A stretch of 64,000 nt of DNA from Effrenium voratum (taxonomy: Eukaryota; Sar; Dinophyceae; Suessiales; Symbiodiniaceae), in assembly GCA_963377175.1 (NCBI GenBank), contig CAUJNA010003001.1:1961424-2025423 (forward strand). Direction: 5' to 3'. The position numbers were made by a program, and so were the translations under genes. Positions 1 through 12,598 of the stretch are shown here, one piece after another. Numbering within the stretch: position 1 is the stretch's first letter; each line of letters begins with the position of its first letter. Below the pieces are notes generated by a model. It worked only from the letters and a program-made list of their open reading frames with translations. It made no database searches and had not been told where the DNA came from.

Positions 1-529
1 TCTTGGGATTCAACAGAGGAAGAAGAGCGAGACAGGCAAAGGGATGGAATATGCTGGATGAGGGAAGAAATGACCGAGAGGAAGCCATCTCTCTATCCAT
101 CCCTTTCTCGCTCCAACATCATCCTTGTGGCTCCAGGTTTTACCCGTCAGGAGCTGATATGATGTTGGTCCCATCTCAAAACTAAGTCCACAGGAGGCCA
201 TCGTACCATTTGTCCAATATCATCCTACCATTGGTCTCAAAACCAAGGCTGACTGGTAGGCTGCTAAACTCCGCACTTGCGGCTGGGGATCAGACCCGAA
301 GCAATCGGGTCAACTATTTGGCAACCCTGGGAACATGCATCAGGGTTCCAAGTTGGAGTACAAATGAGACATGGAAATAGAGGGAGGCTTTGCGCATTGC
401 CGGGTCTTGCAATGGGTCCGCCAACTTTCTTGCAAAGCCTCTTACACAGGCTCTACTGCCAGAAAATGAGCTTGCTCCGAGCCCTACTTAAGGATCAAGC
501 GTAGTCACATTCGAAGCATGGCATGTTCT

Positions 530-642
530 CTGGGCTGCCCTCAGATCCCCCGCTAAACGGTTAACTTTTAGTGGGTTAAATGGAGACCACCACTAAACGC
601 TAAAAAAGCTGAAAGGCTAAGGAACTGGATGGCTGGGAGCCA
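530..642. repeat. Family E element, copy 1
   Basis: Reads CTGGGCTGCCCTCAGATCCC, a TTAACTTTTAGTGGGTTAAA core and GGAACTGGATGGCTGGGAGC. Confidence 0.8.
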
Positions 643-1765
643 AGTTCTCAAATAGCCTAGCTTAAATAGGTGACTATCAGTCGCGCAACCAAGCTTTTAA
701 GTTTTTGGTGCGGCTGCTCGCGTTCCGGCCTGGCCGATGCAGCTTGGTTCGGCTGGCAAGTGCTTCGAATACCAAACAAGCTACCAAGGGAAGAGGTGAA
801 AACCAGTTTTCAGGAAGTGAACAAGAATCACCCTGTCTCTTGGCTGCATCTGTTTTTGGCCAAGGGAGAGCTTTGGAACCCTTCAGAAATAGCCATATGC
901 AGGGAAGTTGCACTTCTGTCACAGAAGATACGGCTGAGTCCTCCTTACCTAATCGTTACTTTGTCGTGATCCTATTGTTGTCACATCTTCTTTTATCCAA
1001 TCCTCATTCCGCTGCTAACACACAAACAACGGCCGCCCAGCGACCCGGGTAGAACAAGGAAATTTGTGTTTGGGTTGGACGTAGGTGGGCCACCAGCGAG
1101 CAAAGGTTCTGCTAAACACTCGAAACCACAAGGTATTCTTGCCTCATTTGCGTGGATGGTCTCTTAGCCCAGGTCATCCACCAACCCTTGCTGTTCAAGG
1201 GGATGGCGAAAAGGCAAGTGACATTCCTGCAACCGGTTTCTACGGGATGTCTGAGAAAGTCCCACTTGTTTATTTGCCTCCATGATTCAAGAGCTTGAAG
1301 CCTGAACCCTCCGTCCAAAATAGTATACTCAGGAACACCATTTGTCTGCGCAAGAATCGACGCCCCAAAACAGGTGTCCAACTACGAGGTCCAAGTACCT
1401 AAAGAGGTACTTGGACCCATCTTCCAGAAATACTTGAACCCTCTGGCAAGATTCTCCACATTAACAAAACGCTGTTTCCCAATCGGTTATTTGCTGGTGT
1501 GGTGTTAAAGGGAAACCAAAAGGAAGCCACATAGTTTGGGGGCGTCCCCCCCAGAAAAATTAAACACACACCCAAGTGAATCCGCAACGACCTTGCACCG
1601 GCGCAAAACAAGAAAACAACAACAAAAAACACAAGAACATCCGCAACGACCTTGCACCAGCAGAGGAAAAGAAGAAGAGGAAACACACACACACACAAAC
1701 AAACAAAAACGCCACACCGTGGGAACGGGAACCGGCTCCGAAACTCGGCGACGTGACAAGTTCGC
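643..1765. other. No gene supported
   Basis: Unique intron-like sequence. A minus frame at about 1381-1290 (ILDGGFRLQALESW) is weakly protein-like but has no usable splice sites. Poly-purine and CA-rich tracts lie at 1575-1710. Confidence 0.5.
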
Positions 1766-1880
1766 CGGCCGCGGCGCTCTGCTTGTGCTGCACCGCCACC
1801 TGGTGGGTCCAGGGCCAGCTGCCCAGCTTGATGGCCCGCGAGGTCGTCAGCACCCGCTTCGTGAAGTTCTCCGAGGCCTC
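1766..1880 (-). CDS. Single candidate exon, unrecognised
   Basis: A GC-rich 38-codon block begins after GTCAG|G and runs to a possible G|GC donor. It encodes ASENFTKRVLTTSRAIKLGS followed by WPWTHQVAVQHKQSAA. An internal CAG|GT could end it earlier. No domain is recognised. It is an orphan exon of a minus-strand gene whose other exons are not resolved. Confidence 0.45.
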
Positions 1881-2724
1881 CTGACGTTTAAGGAGTCGGA
1901 CCCTCGTGTTTAAGGATGGCATCACCTACCAAGGGTCTCCAATTTGAGAAACACCCATGTGAAAAAAACAATCACGGAGTACAAAGAACATGTACACATG
2001 TACCTTCCCTCCCACCAACATTAACACTGCACCTGACAGGAGGTCCCTTCAAGAAAAAACTGGGTTGCACATCAATTTCCAAAAGGCAATCCACAACTTT
2101 CTTTTGGATCCGCCTGAGTTATCAACACGCATCAAAGCAGAGCCAAAATCCACGGCTTCAGCCCTTCTGGGCCACTGATGGGTGACTTAAATTGGTCCAC
2201 CACAAAGGGTTGACTTCTTGGCCATGGTCAAGAAGTCAAACCGCATGTGCATCATAGACCGTGCTTGCCTAAAAGAACCTGGCCAACGGCTGTCAAACAC
2301 TATCCCTGACAGGGTAACCTGCCCTAAAACCCAACAACCAACTCTGTTTAACCTTCCCTTAGAGTGGCCGCACAAAAACAGGAAGCTGCCCCCTCAAATG
2401 AACAAGGAACGAAACAATCTGGACACCCTCATTGCTGTGGCCAATAAATCCTCCTTGTGATGCCAACATTAACTTCCCATCCCTCTGACTCTCTAACCAC
2501 TTTGCCGCGTGGAAGGTGAGTGCCCGGAAATGACAAATAGGCTTATGTCAATGAGGCAAGTCTTCCTCTCATCTTACATACCTCCAAAAAATTGGGGCGA
2601 GCGTAGTGCGTCTGCCACAGATCCCCAGTCGATCCGCACAACAACAGCTGGTTCTTGAGCAAAAACGACGGCTGGGACGAAATCTGAAAATAGCGGGCCC
2701 CTCAAAAAACCAACTGTTTCGATT

Positions 2725-2900
2725 CTTGGCTGTCCTCAGATCCCCTGCTAAAAGTGACTAACCTTTAGTGGGCTAAACGCACACCCAACCACTACACCAA
2801 ATAAAAACGAACTAAAAACAACAAAGCGCAACAAACAACAACTAAAACAACTGGGAAAAACCACCAAAGCATTAAACACCTAAGGAACCGGACGATTTGC
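2725..2900. repeat. Family E element, copy 2, with internal expansion
   Basis: Same ends (GGCTGTCCTCAGATCCCC ... GGAACCGGA), with an added A/C-rich stretch of about 60 bp (AACAACAACTAAAACAACTG). Confidence 0.72.
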
Positions 2901-3710
2901 AGGGAAAGGCGTTGGCGTTGCGACTGGAAAAAAACGCTCACGGCTCAAGCGCCGAGTCCTCTGGCTCGGACTCCCGAGAGAGATAGGCCAGGCTGTAGAG
3001 GATGTTTCCTCGCACGTTCGAAGGTGGGTTCCTCACAAAAAACGACCTTGGCTTAGCCCATACCAAAGTACCCCCAAATTACCACTTTGGTCAAGCCATG
3101 GGCCCGGTTACTCTATCATCAAAGTCACCCCCAAATGGTTTCTTGGTGGGCTCAAGTTACCACAGTAGGTAATTAACGATGTTTTCCCTCTTACTTTTAA
3201 AGGGTGGCGAGCCCTTGGTTGCCTACTATACAGGCAAATGGATTCGGGGTGGGTTAAATGGTAAAATGCCGGGACCTAGCTCCCACAATCAAAGTCTGTT
3301 GGTGTCAAAGACGCGGCTTGTATCTGGCACGGTTTTAACTGGGACGGCTCCGTCCCTGAGAAGTTCTCACTTGCCCAAAGGACCTGGACATAAAAGGTTA
3401 ACCTTTTGGGACCTCCACTAAAAATGGACCAAAAGGGGAAAACCAAAAGGTCAAAAGGTCGGTTTTGAACAACTGAGAGTTTCTATTTTTGGTAGATCAC
3501 TCTTTAGGTGTTCAAGGCAAAACTAAAACCAAACCCTTGCCATTGAAGAAAAACACCTAACATTACCCCGCCTTTCCGGCGACCAAGGGGTCAAAAGGTG
3601 ATCTTTAATCTTTACATCCCAAACCAAGCAGTTGAGAAATGTGCCTGGTGAAAACCGCGAGAAAAATTCGCCGATCGGCAAATGAGCTTTCCATTGCCAC
3701 GCCGGCCGTC

Positions 3711-3741
3711 CTGGGCTTCGATCGGTGTTGTTGTAGTCGGC
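3711..3741 (-). CDS. Possible micro-exon
   Basis: A 31-nt AG|G-bounded block (ADYNNTDRSP plus one base, GA donor) lies inside a longer open minus frame (about 3800-3640). It is supported only by splice pattern and composition. Confidence 0.2.
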
Positions 3742-3968
3742 CTCAAACCCTGGGCGGGCCGACATGTCTTTCGTGTGTGGTAAGATTCGTCCATTTGCGG
3801 ATACGTCCCCAAGAAACATGAGATAATTTTGGCGAGAAGTCATCGATTCCCTTGAAAACAGGAGAAAAACAAGCATCTGTAAAGGAAATTGAAGAATTTG
3901 GCCACAGGACAACTGGTGGCAAATCCTGAACCATAACCCCTTAAGTCCTGACAAACTTATAACATGAA

Positions 3969-4708
3969 GGACTGGGTCAACCGGCCAGCCTGTAGCCAAA
4001 GCAAACGCCGGGACCAAGGTCGACCGGCCAGCCTGTTTGGTAAGAAATCAGGCGCTGGGACCAAGGTCAACCGGCTAGCCTGTAGCCAACGCCGGGACCA
4101 AGGTCGACCGGCCAGCCTGTTTGGTAAGAAATCAGGCGCTGGGACCAAAGTCAACCGGCCAGCCTGTAGCCAACGCCGGCGCCGGGACCAAGGTCGACCG
4201 GCCAGCCTGTTTGGTAAGAAATCAGGCGCTGGGACCAAGGTCAACCGGCTACCCTGTAGCCAACGCCGGGACCAAGGTCGACCGGCCAGCCTGTTTGGTA
4301 AGAAATCAGGCGCTGGGACCAAGGTCAACCGGCCAGCCTGTAGCCAACGCCGGGACAAAGTCGACCGGCCAGCCTGTTTGGTAAGAAATCAGGCGCTGGG
4401 ACCAAGGTCAACCGGCTAGCCTGTAGCCAACGCCGGGACCAAGGTCGACCGGCCAGCCTGTTTGGTAAGAAATCAGGCGCTGGGACCAAGGTCAACCGGC
4501 CAGCCTGTAGCCAAAGCAAACGCCGGGACCAAGGTCGACCGGCCAGCCTGTTTGGTAAGAAATCAGGCTCTGGGACCGAGGTCGACCGGCCAGCCTGCTT
4601 GGCAACAAATCAGGCGGCGGGAGGTCAACCAGACAGCCTGTAGCTACGGGACCGAGGTCCCTGCCTGGCAACAAATGAGGCGCCGGGACCGAGATCAACT
4701 GGCCTGAT
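3969..4708. repeat. 84-bp tandem array, about 8 units
   Basis: The unit CCTGTTTGGTAAGAAATCAG and its continuation starts at 4032, 4116, 4206, 4290, 4373, 4457 and 4547, so spacing is 83-90 bp. Each unit is two related half-units, both containing ACCGGCCAGCCTGT and GGGACCAAGGTC. Units near 4560-4708 decay. Because 84 is a multiple of three, several frames stay open (up to 151 codons); these are repeat artefacts, not genes. Confidence 0.95.
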
Positions 4709-4710
4709 TG

Positions 4711-6168
4711 CACACAATTGGTGTCCGCCCTGCCCCCTAAGCATGGTGGCGTGTGGCAGGGGGGCGAAGACCGACAATCAAGTTGGGAGATTGAAGTGAA
4801 ATGCGCTTGACCTACAAGACTGCCTACCTCCTGCGAACTGTCTGCTGAGCCGACCAGCCATGCCTAAACACACGACACGAATGGCGACCCCCTTCACCCA
4901 GAACTTCAACCCCCAAGTCGTTAACTGCCGGACCTACCTCCGAACCCAACCTACCAAAACTTCAGAAAACAACTCCACATTGCCAAGCCCCTGTTGAGAA
5001 AATGGGGAGCTACTGCTTGATCCACCCAGAAAGAAATTCAACCCCCAAATTACTTCTTTACCGAACCTACCTACGAATCACAACATGTATTTCTTCTATG
5101 GGTTAAACCCACAGGGCTTACACATCACGTCTGCTACAGGGAAACAAATATGGGACCAGCACAACAAGGGGGTTGAAACCATCCGTTTTCCAAGGAAGGA
5201 ACTCAGACCGCTGTATCATGCTCCTCTGGCACGTTGCTACAAGCAATGGCTAAGCAATGACCCATGTACCTGCTTCCTCAATCACAAGAACACCTTAAGT
5301 TGAACAGCAAACAATATCAACGCTTCAGGCCGCAAATGCAAGTTGTTGCGACGTCACTGTCTAATGGCAAATGAACTGCAAGCTAGTCAATGCAACGACT
5401 GGAGAACACATGGGTTTGCCACGAAAGGATCTTGCGGCATATGTTTCCAGCTCATCTTTAAGGAGCAATTTGCATCCTTTAATATAGTCAAATTTGGTCT
5501 TAAAACACCAGGACCCAACTAGTCTGTGCGTGCCTGGATCGGTTAGGACAGTCATCGCTGGTCTCGTTGTCTCACCACAGTCAAAAACAAACAACCCCAG
5601 CTTCTGACTGATATCTCCCCCAAATCGCTGAAAGAATGCTGCCCAGTTTTAGAACCGGTCCAACACGGAAAGGGGCTAACCATGCTTCACCCGTGACAGC
5701 CCCGAAACTAGGCCCTCCACCCTGACACTTCCCCATCTTTCACCCCATTGTTGAGAGAAGCTTAAGGTGTGCAAATCTGGCAAAGGAAATTCCCCCCAGC
5801 GCTGCAAAGGGGGATCGTAAGCAACTGCTAATTAAAGGACACCAACCCCCGTTGCAAACTGCTTTTCATTGTTACAAGGGCGCAACAGCTGCCAAGACCC
5901 CCAAGCGAGTCTCAAACCTCCGGTAGGTGCTAGTTTGGGCATTGCTTGCGACTTTCTTTTGAGGGTGCCCTCTACAGGTTGGTTTGAAAGAAGGCCAAGA
6001 GGGAGACAACCATTTTGGGGGGGTTCCCCGACTTCGCGCCATACCCTACCCACACTATCCGAACCAGAATGGGTTGCGGGGTACTTGAACACCAAATCGA
6101 GAAATATGATTCCCAAGACCCAAAGAAGCCAGCCTTGGCAATACTAGAGCAGAATTGGCCATACTAAA
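4711..6168. other. No gene supported
   Basis: No frame, repeat or structural signal that I could support between the 84-bp array and family E copy 3. Confidence 0.5.
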
Positions 6169-6290
6169 CTGGGCTGCCCTCAGATCCCCCGCTTAAAGTT
6201 TCACTTTTAGCGGGCTAAATGCAAACTGCCACTAAACACATAAAAAGCTAAAAAGCTAAAACGGCTAAGGAACCGGATGGCTGGAAGCCA
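6169..6290. repeat. Family E element, copy 3
   Basis: CTGGGCTGCCCTCAGATCCC to GGAACCGGATGGCTGGAAGC; contains the self-pairing GCTTAAAGTTTCACTTTTAGC. Confidence 0.82.
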
Positions 6291-6414
6291 CCAAGTAAAG
6301 TAAGTACTGTCCCCAGCTTGGGGCGAGGCGCTGACCTCTGCCACCTCCACGCCATCGGAGAAGACGGAGGCCATGAGCTTGGCCAAGCCACGGTTGTTGC
6401 CTCAGGGATCGATC

Positions 6415-6910
6415 CACTCCATCCCTGTCAATAGATTCCTTGGCCGACCCTTCAAAGGTTTCTTGGCCCAAGGATCCAGAACTACAAGCCGCATGGACCC
6501 TTCAAAGGTTGCTTATGGTTCCTGGGTCCAAGGGTGGATCCAGAACTACACGTCTGGTGATTTCCACTCCATCCCTGTCAAGGTTCTACTACCTTGCATG
6601 TCCATTCTTTCCAGGGATCCTTCTTTTCAGGAAACCAGCGTTAACACCCAGGAGAAAAAAAAGGTGTTTGAAAAAAACGATGGTTGCCTAGAAAGGTTCC
6701 TGGTTCCTTGACCATCCGTAGCTACAGGTCTACTCCATCCCTTTAAAAGTTCCTTGGCCTCCCCAAGGTTAAAACCATCCATAACTACAAGTCTGGTGGT
6801 TCTCCAAATGAGAGGACACCAAAATGGTGGTGTCCTTCCATGAGAGAGAAGGGTGGACCATCCACAACTACAACACTGGTGTTTCTCAACATGAGAGGAC
6901 CCCAAAACAG
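6415..6910. repeat. Dispersed, decayed local duplications
   Basis: Phrases such as ACTCCATCCCTGTCAA, CCTTCAAAGGTT, CCAGAACTACA and AACTACAAGTCTGGTGGTT recur two to four times in about 500 bp. The unit is not regular. Confidence 0.55.
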
Positions 6911-7637
6911 TGGTTTCCCGTGAAACCAACCCCAAAAAAGGAGACCCTCAACAAAAACACAGACCCGAGTAGGGTTTTGGGCCGAGATGTGAGAGTCCCA
7001 TGTGTACCAATGGTTCGACAAGAGATGGGCAAGAGACGGGTCAAATTTGCCTGGGCATGCCTACAAAGGCACGTGTCCTACAGCTTCCACGTACCATAGG
7101 CAAGCAAGACCTCCCAGCTCTAGGTTTTGGTTACCGACCAGAAGCATGGGGTGTAATCGGGCTGCATTTGGATCGATTCACATAGCCCGTGTGGCAGTTC
7201 TTACACACTCTCTCACTTGACCATAGGACCGTGAAGACTCTTTTGGGGCCAAGACTCACTGAGAAACCAAAAAGGTTGATTTGGTCGGTTTGCGCCAGGT
7301 CAAGAAGGCCATGAAGACCATCTTGGGGCGGACCTGCTCAGATCGATCGTGACTAATGCGTGACTTTCCCGAACGATGCAGAAAACAAGCAAGCCTTACC
7401 ATATATTAGGTGGGTGGTTCTACTGCCCTGCTTCATCAAGGTTATCCTAAGAAAAAGGTTGATCCTCAATCAAGATGCGAAAGACGAACTACTTGAAAGC
7501 GCCCCTGCGCCTGTGTTTTTGTAAGGCCACAAATCGTGGCAAGCGTCTGTGGTATGTGGTTCCCTCAGAAGGGAATCGCTGCAAGGGTTATTCAGGATCA
7601 TAACTACCAGGGGCATGACCATTTCTGACCATGGCAC

Positions 7638-7745
7638 CTAGGTCCTCCAGTAGAGAAGGGAACCAACCTTTTCTTTTCTGTAGTCCATTTTAGTGGGGGA
7701 ACCCTTCCCCAAAAAAGGGTAAAAGGGCACCACTGGGGGACCTAG
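7638..7745. mobile_element. Family A inverted-repeat element, copy 1
   Basis: Ends CTAGGTCCTCCAGTAG and GGACCTAG; core AGGGTAAAAGGGC. Full length, 108 bp. The CTAG at each end may be the target duplication. Confidence 0.88.
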
Positions 7746-7793
7746 ACAAGTACCATGGGCGGCTCTCTGTCAGATCAAGATGCTAGAGGTCAC

Positions 7794-9201
7794 CGTGGTG
7801 TTGAGCCGACGAAAGAGGGACTCCAACGCCGTCTTGGCCGCCGCCTCCTGAGCGGAAAAAACAAACACCGCACGCGTGTGCAAGGGGCGATCGGGTGCTT
7901 AGTAAGCTAGTAAGCCAGGCTATTGGCTGTAAGTCTCCGTTGAGTGGGTCATATAACCTGGCTATCTAACTGCTTGCTAGCTACCCGATCGCCCCTTTAA
8001 GTACCCAAAGAGAAATCAATGGAGAAGCCACCATTTCAGGGTTCCACCTATTTTGACACATACCCATGTGGCAATGGCCAAAGGAATGTGTCCTTCTCTT
8101 TTCGGCGGCGGCGTGGCATAGAGGAATCAATTCTGCACGAGCCAAACATGTTCCAGTTGCCTGACAGGGCATCCTTTCCCCAAAAAGTCCCTTGAAGGAT
8201 TCCGAGCTGTCAGCAGACCCCTTGTGTTCCTCCTCTTCCTCTGGAACTTACACTTACATGGTAGAAGCAACAGCATGCTCCGGTGTTCGGCGCGCTTCGG
8301 CGGATGGAACAAAGTTATGCTTCTCCGTCACGGTGCAGCTTGGAGTCAAACAGGCTTGACTTGACCAAAACCAAACGCATGGCGCCTTCGGTCGCAAATG
8401 GCAGGGTTCCTGCACCACTGCCAAGCAGGCTTTGCAAAGAAAAAGCGGAGCCAGATCTCATGAAGTGCATTTGATCCAGGAGCTTGCTATGGGCTCTTGG
8501 CAAGGCGTAGGTCTCCGAGTTCCAGTCAGTTCTCCCAACTTGCTGGTTCGAACCAGGGAATCAACGGCTTACATGAGACTAGGGATGGTTCAGTTTGGAG
8601 TCATTCCAATTCTCACTCCCTGTTGAGCAGCAACGCCAAGCTGCTCAAGTACTACGTACTTCATGTCCAAGCGCAGGCGTGCATTTGTGAAAATGTTTAA
8701 ATTCACTCATTTCTTTGGCGGTTGCGCACTCGACAACTGGCTTCGGCAACAGGATCGAAAGTCTGAAATTCAGGAGCATGGACCCAATCGGGCGCTCCAT
8801 GGCCTTAGCCTTTGTGAGTGAAACCAGGTTGCCTTTCAAACTGTTGCAAAAGGGTCACAGTAGCTGTCAGCCGGTCCGGCCCGGCAAAATCCTTGATACT
8901 CCCGGATTCAGATGGAGGCTCGGCCAATGGCTCGGCCAGCAGCACCTTTTGAAGTATCTGTAAACTGGGGCGGCCAGGCCATGACATTGCATGACATTCC
9001 CACTTTAAAGGGATGTTCAGACAAAAAACAAGTTATTTTGTTTAAAAGAGTTGGAGTTTGTTCCCTTGGTACAGAACTTAGCCCTCCACCCGAAGTGTCA
9101 ACAGGTTGCAACCCCGGTGTCTGATTTCTGGTCCCCGCTGGTCCTTCGCAGCTTGCAGGCTCTCGGCTGTAGCTGTGAAGGCTGGCAGCTTTCGCTTTCT
9201 C
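7794..9201 (-). CDS. Helical protein, three consecutive candidate exons
   Basis: The exons 9201-9144, 8945-8892 and 7847-7794 are phase-compatible (2-0, 0-0, 0-0), follow AG|G and end at GA, GA and GT donors. They encode LPAFTATAESLQAAK, then VLLAEPLAEPPSESGSIK, then EAAAKTALESLFRRLNTT, which read as amphipathic helices with a Pro/Ser linker. Two of the exons are exactly 54 nt. No family is recognised; both ends of the gene are missing. An inverted-repeat element sits just downstream at 7638-7745. Confidence 0.42.
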
Positions 9202-9209
9202 CTGAGCTG

Positions 9210-11316
9210 GTCGCAACGTTTTGGGGAGGTCCGGAGGTCCCGCCCCAGTCTTCCAGGAAGACTTTCATTTGCGTTTTCGCCCCCTGAAAAACAATAAACA
9301 AATTTCCAATAGAGAGAGTCTCCCTTTAAAACCAAAAGGAAAACAAACAAACTATTCTTAAGCAAGTGGAAGAAGATGGTGAAATTTAAGCTCCCCTCCC
9401 GCCATGTATGGGAAGATCGGGCCGGGGAGTTGCCCAGCGTGGGATCCTCTGATGGATATATAAGCCACCGTCATGATTCAGCAGGTGCACCTCACTGACA
9501 GGATGGTTGGTGAGTAAATCCCATCTCCTCCTGGTGACCGCACATGCCCAATTTCACCTTTAGGCGATGGCAAACATTGGCGGCGCTCATTTCCTTTCGG
9601 GATCCTTGTGTTCAAAGGTCGGCTCTGAACAGCTAAGCTAATGTTTGTTTGCAACTGGCTGGCAAGATTCCAAAAGTCCAAGTCAACATGTTGGACCCCC
9701 CTTTTTGGTTTGCATTTCAAGGGAATCCAAAAAGAAACCGATGATGTCAGGGGATCGCTTTGAGAACCCCCACCCTCCATTCTTTTCGCCGAAGCCCAAA
9801 AAACAGACTCGCTCCGATGCACCCAAAATGGCGACTGAGAGCTTCGAATTTGCGGCTTTCAAAACGGGCTCCGGCCCTGGGTAGCCCATGAAAGCGACCC
9901 TTTGTTCTTGCCAATCACCGCGTTGGAAAGCCAGATCCGGATCTTACATGCTGCTCGTCTCTGAGGCCTGTTTGGTTCACAAATTAGATATTGGGCATTT
10001 TGGGCGGTGCGTGGTTAACACCAAATCAGGCCATGATTAAAGAAAACAAAAGTGTGTACATTTGTTCCAAGAAACGGTGCTTCCTTTCTTATGAGATCAA
10101 ATCAGGTCATGATCCTCAAAGAAAGTGCGCACATCTTTATTGTAGACATTGTGTCTCGTTTCATACATGAGTCGTTGCTGACCGTTACGCGCCAAGACTC
10201 AGAATGCGGCCCTTGCCTTGCACGTATTGGTAGTACCTGCGGCAGCTGGACAAGAAGGAGGGCTTTGTCGCCAAAGTGGCAAGTTCTTTTACCCCTATGG
10301 TGGACATCATTGTCCTTTGTCTCTTTTTTGGAGCACACCACCATCTTGGGGGCTCCCCTAAAATCTAAAAAGACAAAACACACCCACGCGGGGATTTATT
10401 TGTCTGCCAACCATTCTGGAGGGTCCACTGTTGAATTTCATCGCTGTCTTTCTTGAGGCTACTCTTCTCTTGTCGGAGTTGAAAGAAAAGCCAACGGGAA
10501 ATCCATGGTGGAGACCCATGCCCACAGGTCATGGCAAAACTCGCGAGTCCAATTGACATGGAGCCGGACTTGTGACCCTAGCACATATACTTGCTTAGCC
10601 AACGAGAACCACGGTTGGCCATCAACGGATTGCGCCCAGAAGTGCTATGCTCCATGAGAATCTCAGTGAATAGGTCGACAGATGTCGGCATGTCCAAACC
10701 TGACAAAAAGGGACACAGTCTTCGGTTTCTACGTGTTCCAACAGTGGTTTCCGATGCCTAGGGGATTTCTTTCTGCCCCTCTCTCAACATAGGGGAGGGT
10801 GTGGGTGGGGGATTCCCTGACTTACACCACTTTCTGGGCAAATCACTAGAATTCACAAACCTTATAAGATATACATCCGAGCAAATCACCTGCATTCAAA
10901 TCAGGAATAAGCAAGAAATCCTTTTCCTAAGCAACGCTCATGGTTAAATCCCTCGTTCCTCCGTGACACAAATTTGACCAAATGGTTTGCAAGGCCGCTT
11001 CATTGGGGGGTCTCCCTCCATAAACAAATCAGGGGATTGCTAGAACCCCGGCGCCTGGGTCAGTTGTGCTATTGTGCTTTTTGGTTGGGCTGGTTGGCAG
11101 AAACACACGCACACACACACAAAAATCTTCCGAAGAGTTCAAGTTTAAAGCTCCAACCAAATAGTAGCTCTTGGTCAGACACGTGTTCTGTGCCCCAAAG
11201 TCTTGCGCCAAAGCCCAAACAAAAATGCCCGACCGAGCTGCTGCAGCACAGGAAGCTTCAACTGCACTTCAGTACCCACACGCGCGTCCAGTACCTCGGG
11301 ATCGGTGAATCCTATG
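9210..11316. other. No gene firmly supported
   Basis: Weak exon-like blocks on the minus strand at about 9885-9800 (VLKAANSKLSVAI) and 10290-10190 (DKALLLVQLPQ before CAG|GT) lack phase partners. Confidence 0.4.
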
Positions 11317-11430
11317 CTAGGTCCTCCGGTAGAGAGGTTAGAAGAAGGCTACCCACTTTGTTTCTGCAGTCTATTTTAGTAGGGGAACCCTCCGCCAAAA
11401 AAGGGTAAACGGGCACTACTGGGGACCTAG
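11317..11430. mobile_element. Family A element, copy 2
   Basis: Full length, 114 bp, CTAGGTCCTCCGGTAG to CTACTGGGGACCTAG. Confidence 0.9.
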
Positions 11431-11694
11431 TATGGGTCCCATGGGGTTTTGTGACAACATGACAGGCTGGTGCGATAGGCAGGGAATGACCCCGATTTAA
11501 ACCATCCAGCTGGTGGTTTCCTTAACGAGACCCCCAGGTTCCCTGCTGAGCACCAGCAAGATTACCCAAGCGAAATGGAGGTAACAGGACATTGGCGAAA
11601 GTTTCGATTGGCCAAGCGGAGATTGGCGATTCTGTGAGGGACCCAGCAGCTGTTTCAGCGGAGAAGGGGTGGGGTGGGGTGTTTCAGAGGGCCT

Positions 11695-11809
11695 CTAGGT
11701 CCTCCAGTATATACAGAGGTTAGAACACGGGTACCCTTTTTTCTGTAGTCTATTTGAGTAGGGAACCCTCCCCCCCAAAAGGGTAAAAGGGCACTACCGG
11801 GGCACCTAG
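11695..11809. mobile_element. Family A element, copy 3
   Basis: Full length, 115 bp. The right end reads GGCACCTAG, one base off. It lies only 265 bp from copy 2, same orientation. Confidence 0.88.
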
Positions 11810-12598
11810 GCCTGTTTTGCGACTCCCCGGCGATGAAACCCGGATCACTTGGCTCCGAAAACATCCGCATCCACGTTCTCAGAGCTTAAGCACCGTCATC
11901 GCACGAACCGCACAATGGCCGTGGAAGGAGGCTCCAAAGACCCGACACATGAAACTGAAGGGACCATCGAAAACAAAAACAAGCCGGCTCCCAGCACCCG
12001 GGTCCATAGCAACCACTGCTTCTTGAAAGTTTAAGGGAGTTTGGAGGGCAACCACCGCCCTCTGAAAATTGCTTTATGGGATTTTGGAGGTGGTTGGAAA
12101 ATTTCCAGTTGACAGCTGGGAACCAGTTTACTGGGTTTGGTCATTGGCTCGCAGCCTGCAGCTGGCACATAGGCCGCCGGCGCCGGCCATCACCCTCATG
12201 TGAGCCACATTCTCAACCAAATGAAAGGGTTTGCGATCAAAGAAGCCCGAATCAGCAAGAGTCACATGGCACAGGTTTCAATTCAAGTTGCACCCCTTCT
12301 GGGCACGGGAAGCCTGATGCAATCAATTTGGAAGGTAGGTCGTTTTGACACCAGCGGGGTGCACAAAATGTCTCTGACAAATTGAGTCAGGGACCTGTAT
12401 GGGCGGCACAACATGATGTCTTCTTGGTCCAAAAAGAGACACGTGTGGCCCTCCATTTGCTAGTCCCCTGGAAAAAAAAAAAAAAAACAAATATTTCCAG
12501 TAGCGATGGATGCCCTATTAGAATCAACAGGGGAAAATCAAAAAAACTTAACCAACCAGAAGTGGCCATTGGTTGGGCACTCGATCGACACGGCGCGC

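Noticed and set aside
3957..4713. Frames of 64-151 codons on both strands with repeated Arg/Gly/Pro blocks
   Set aside because: Products of the 84-bp tandem array; its period is a multiple of three, and there is no start, splice or domain evidence.
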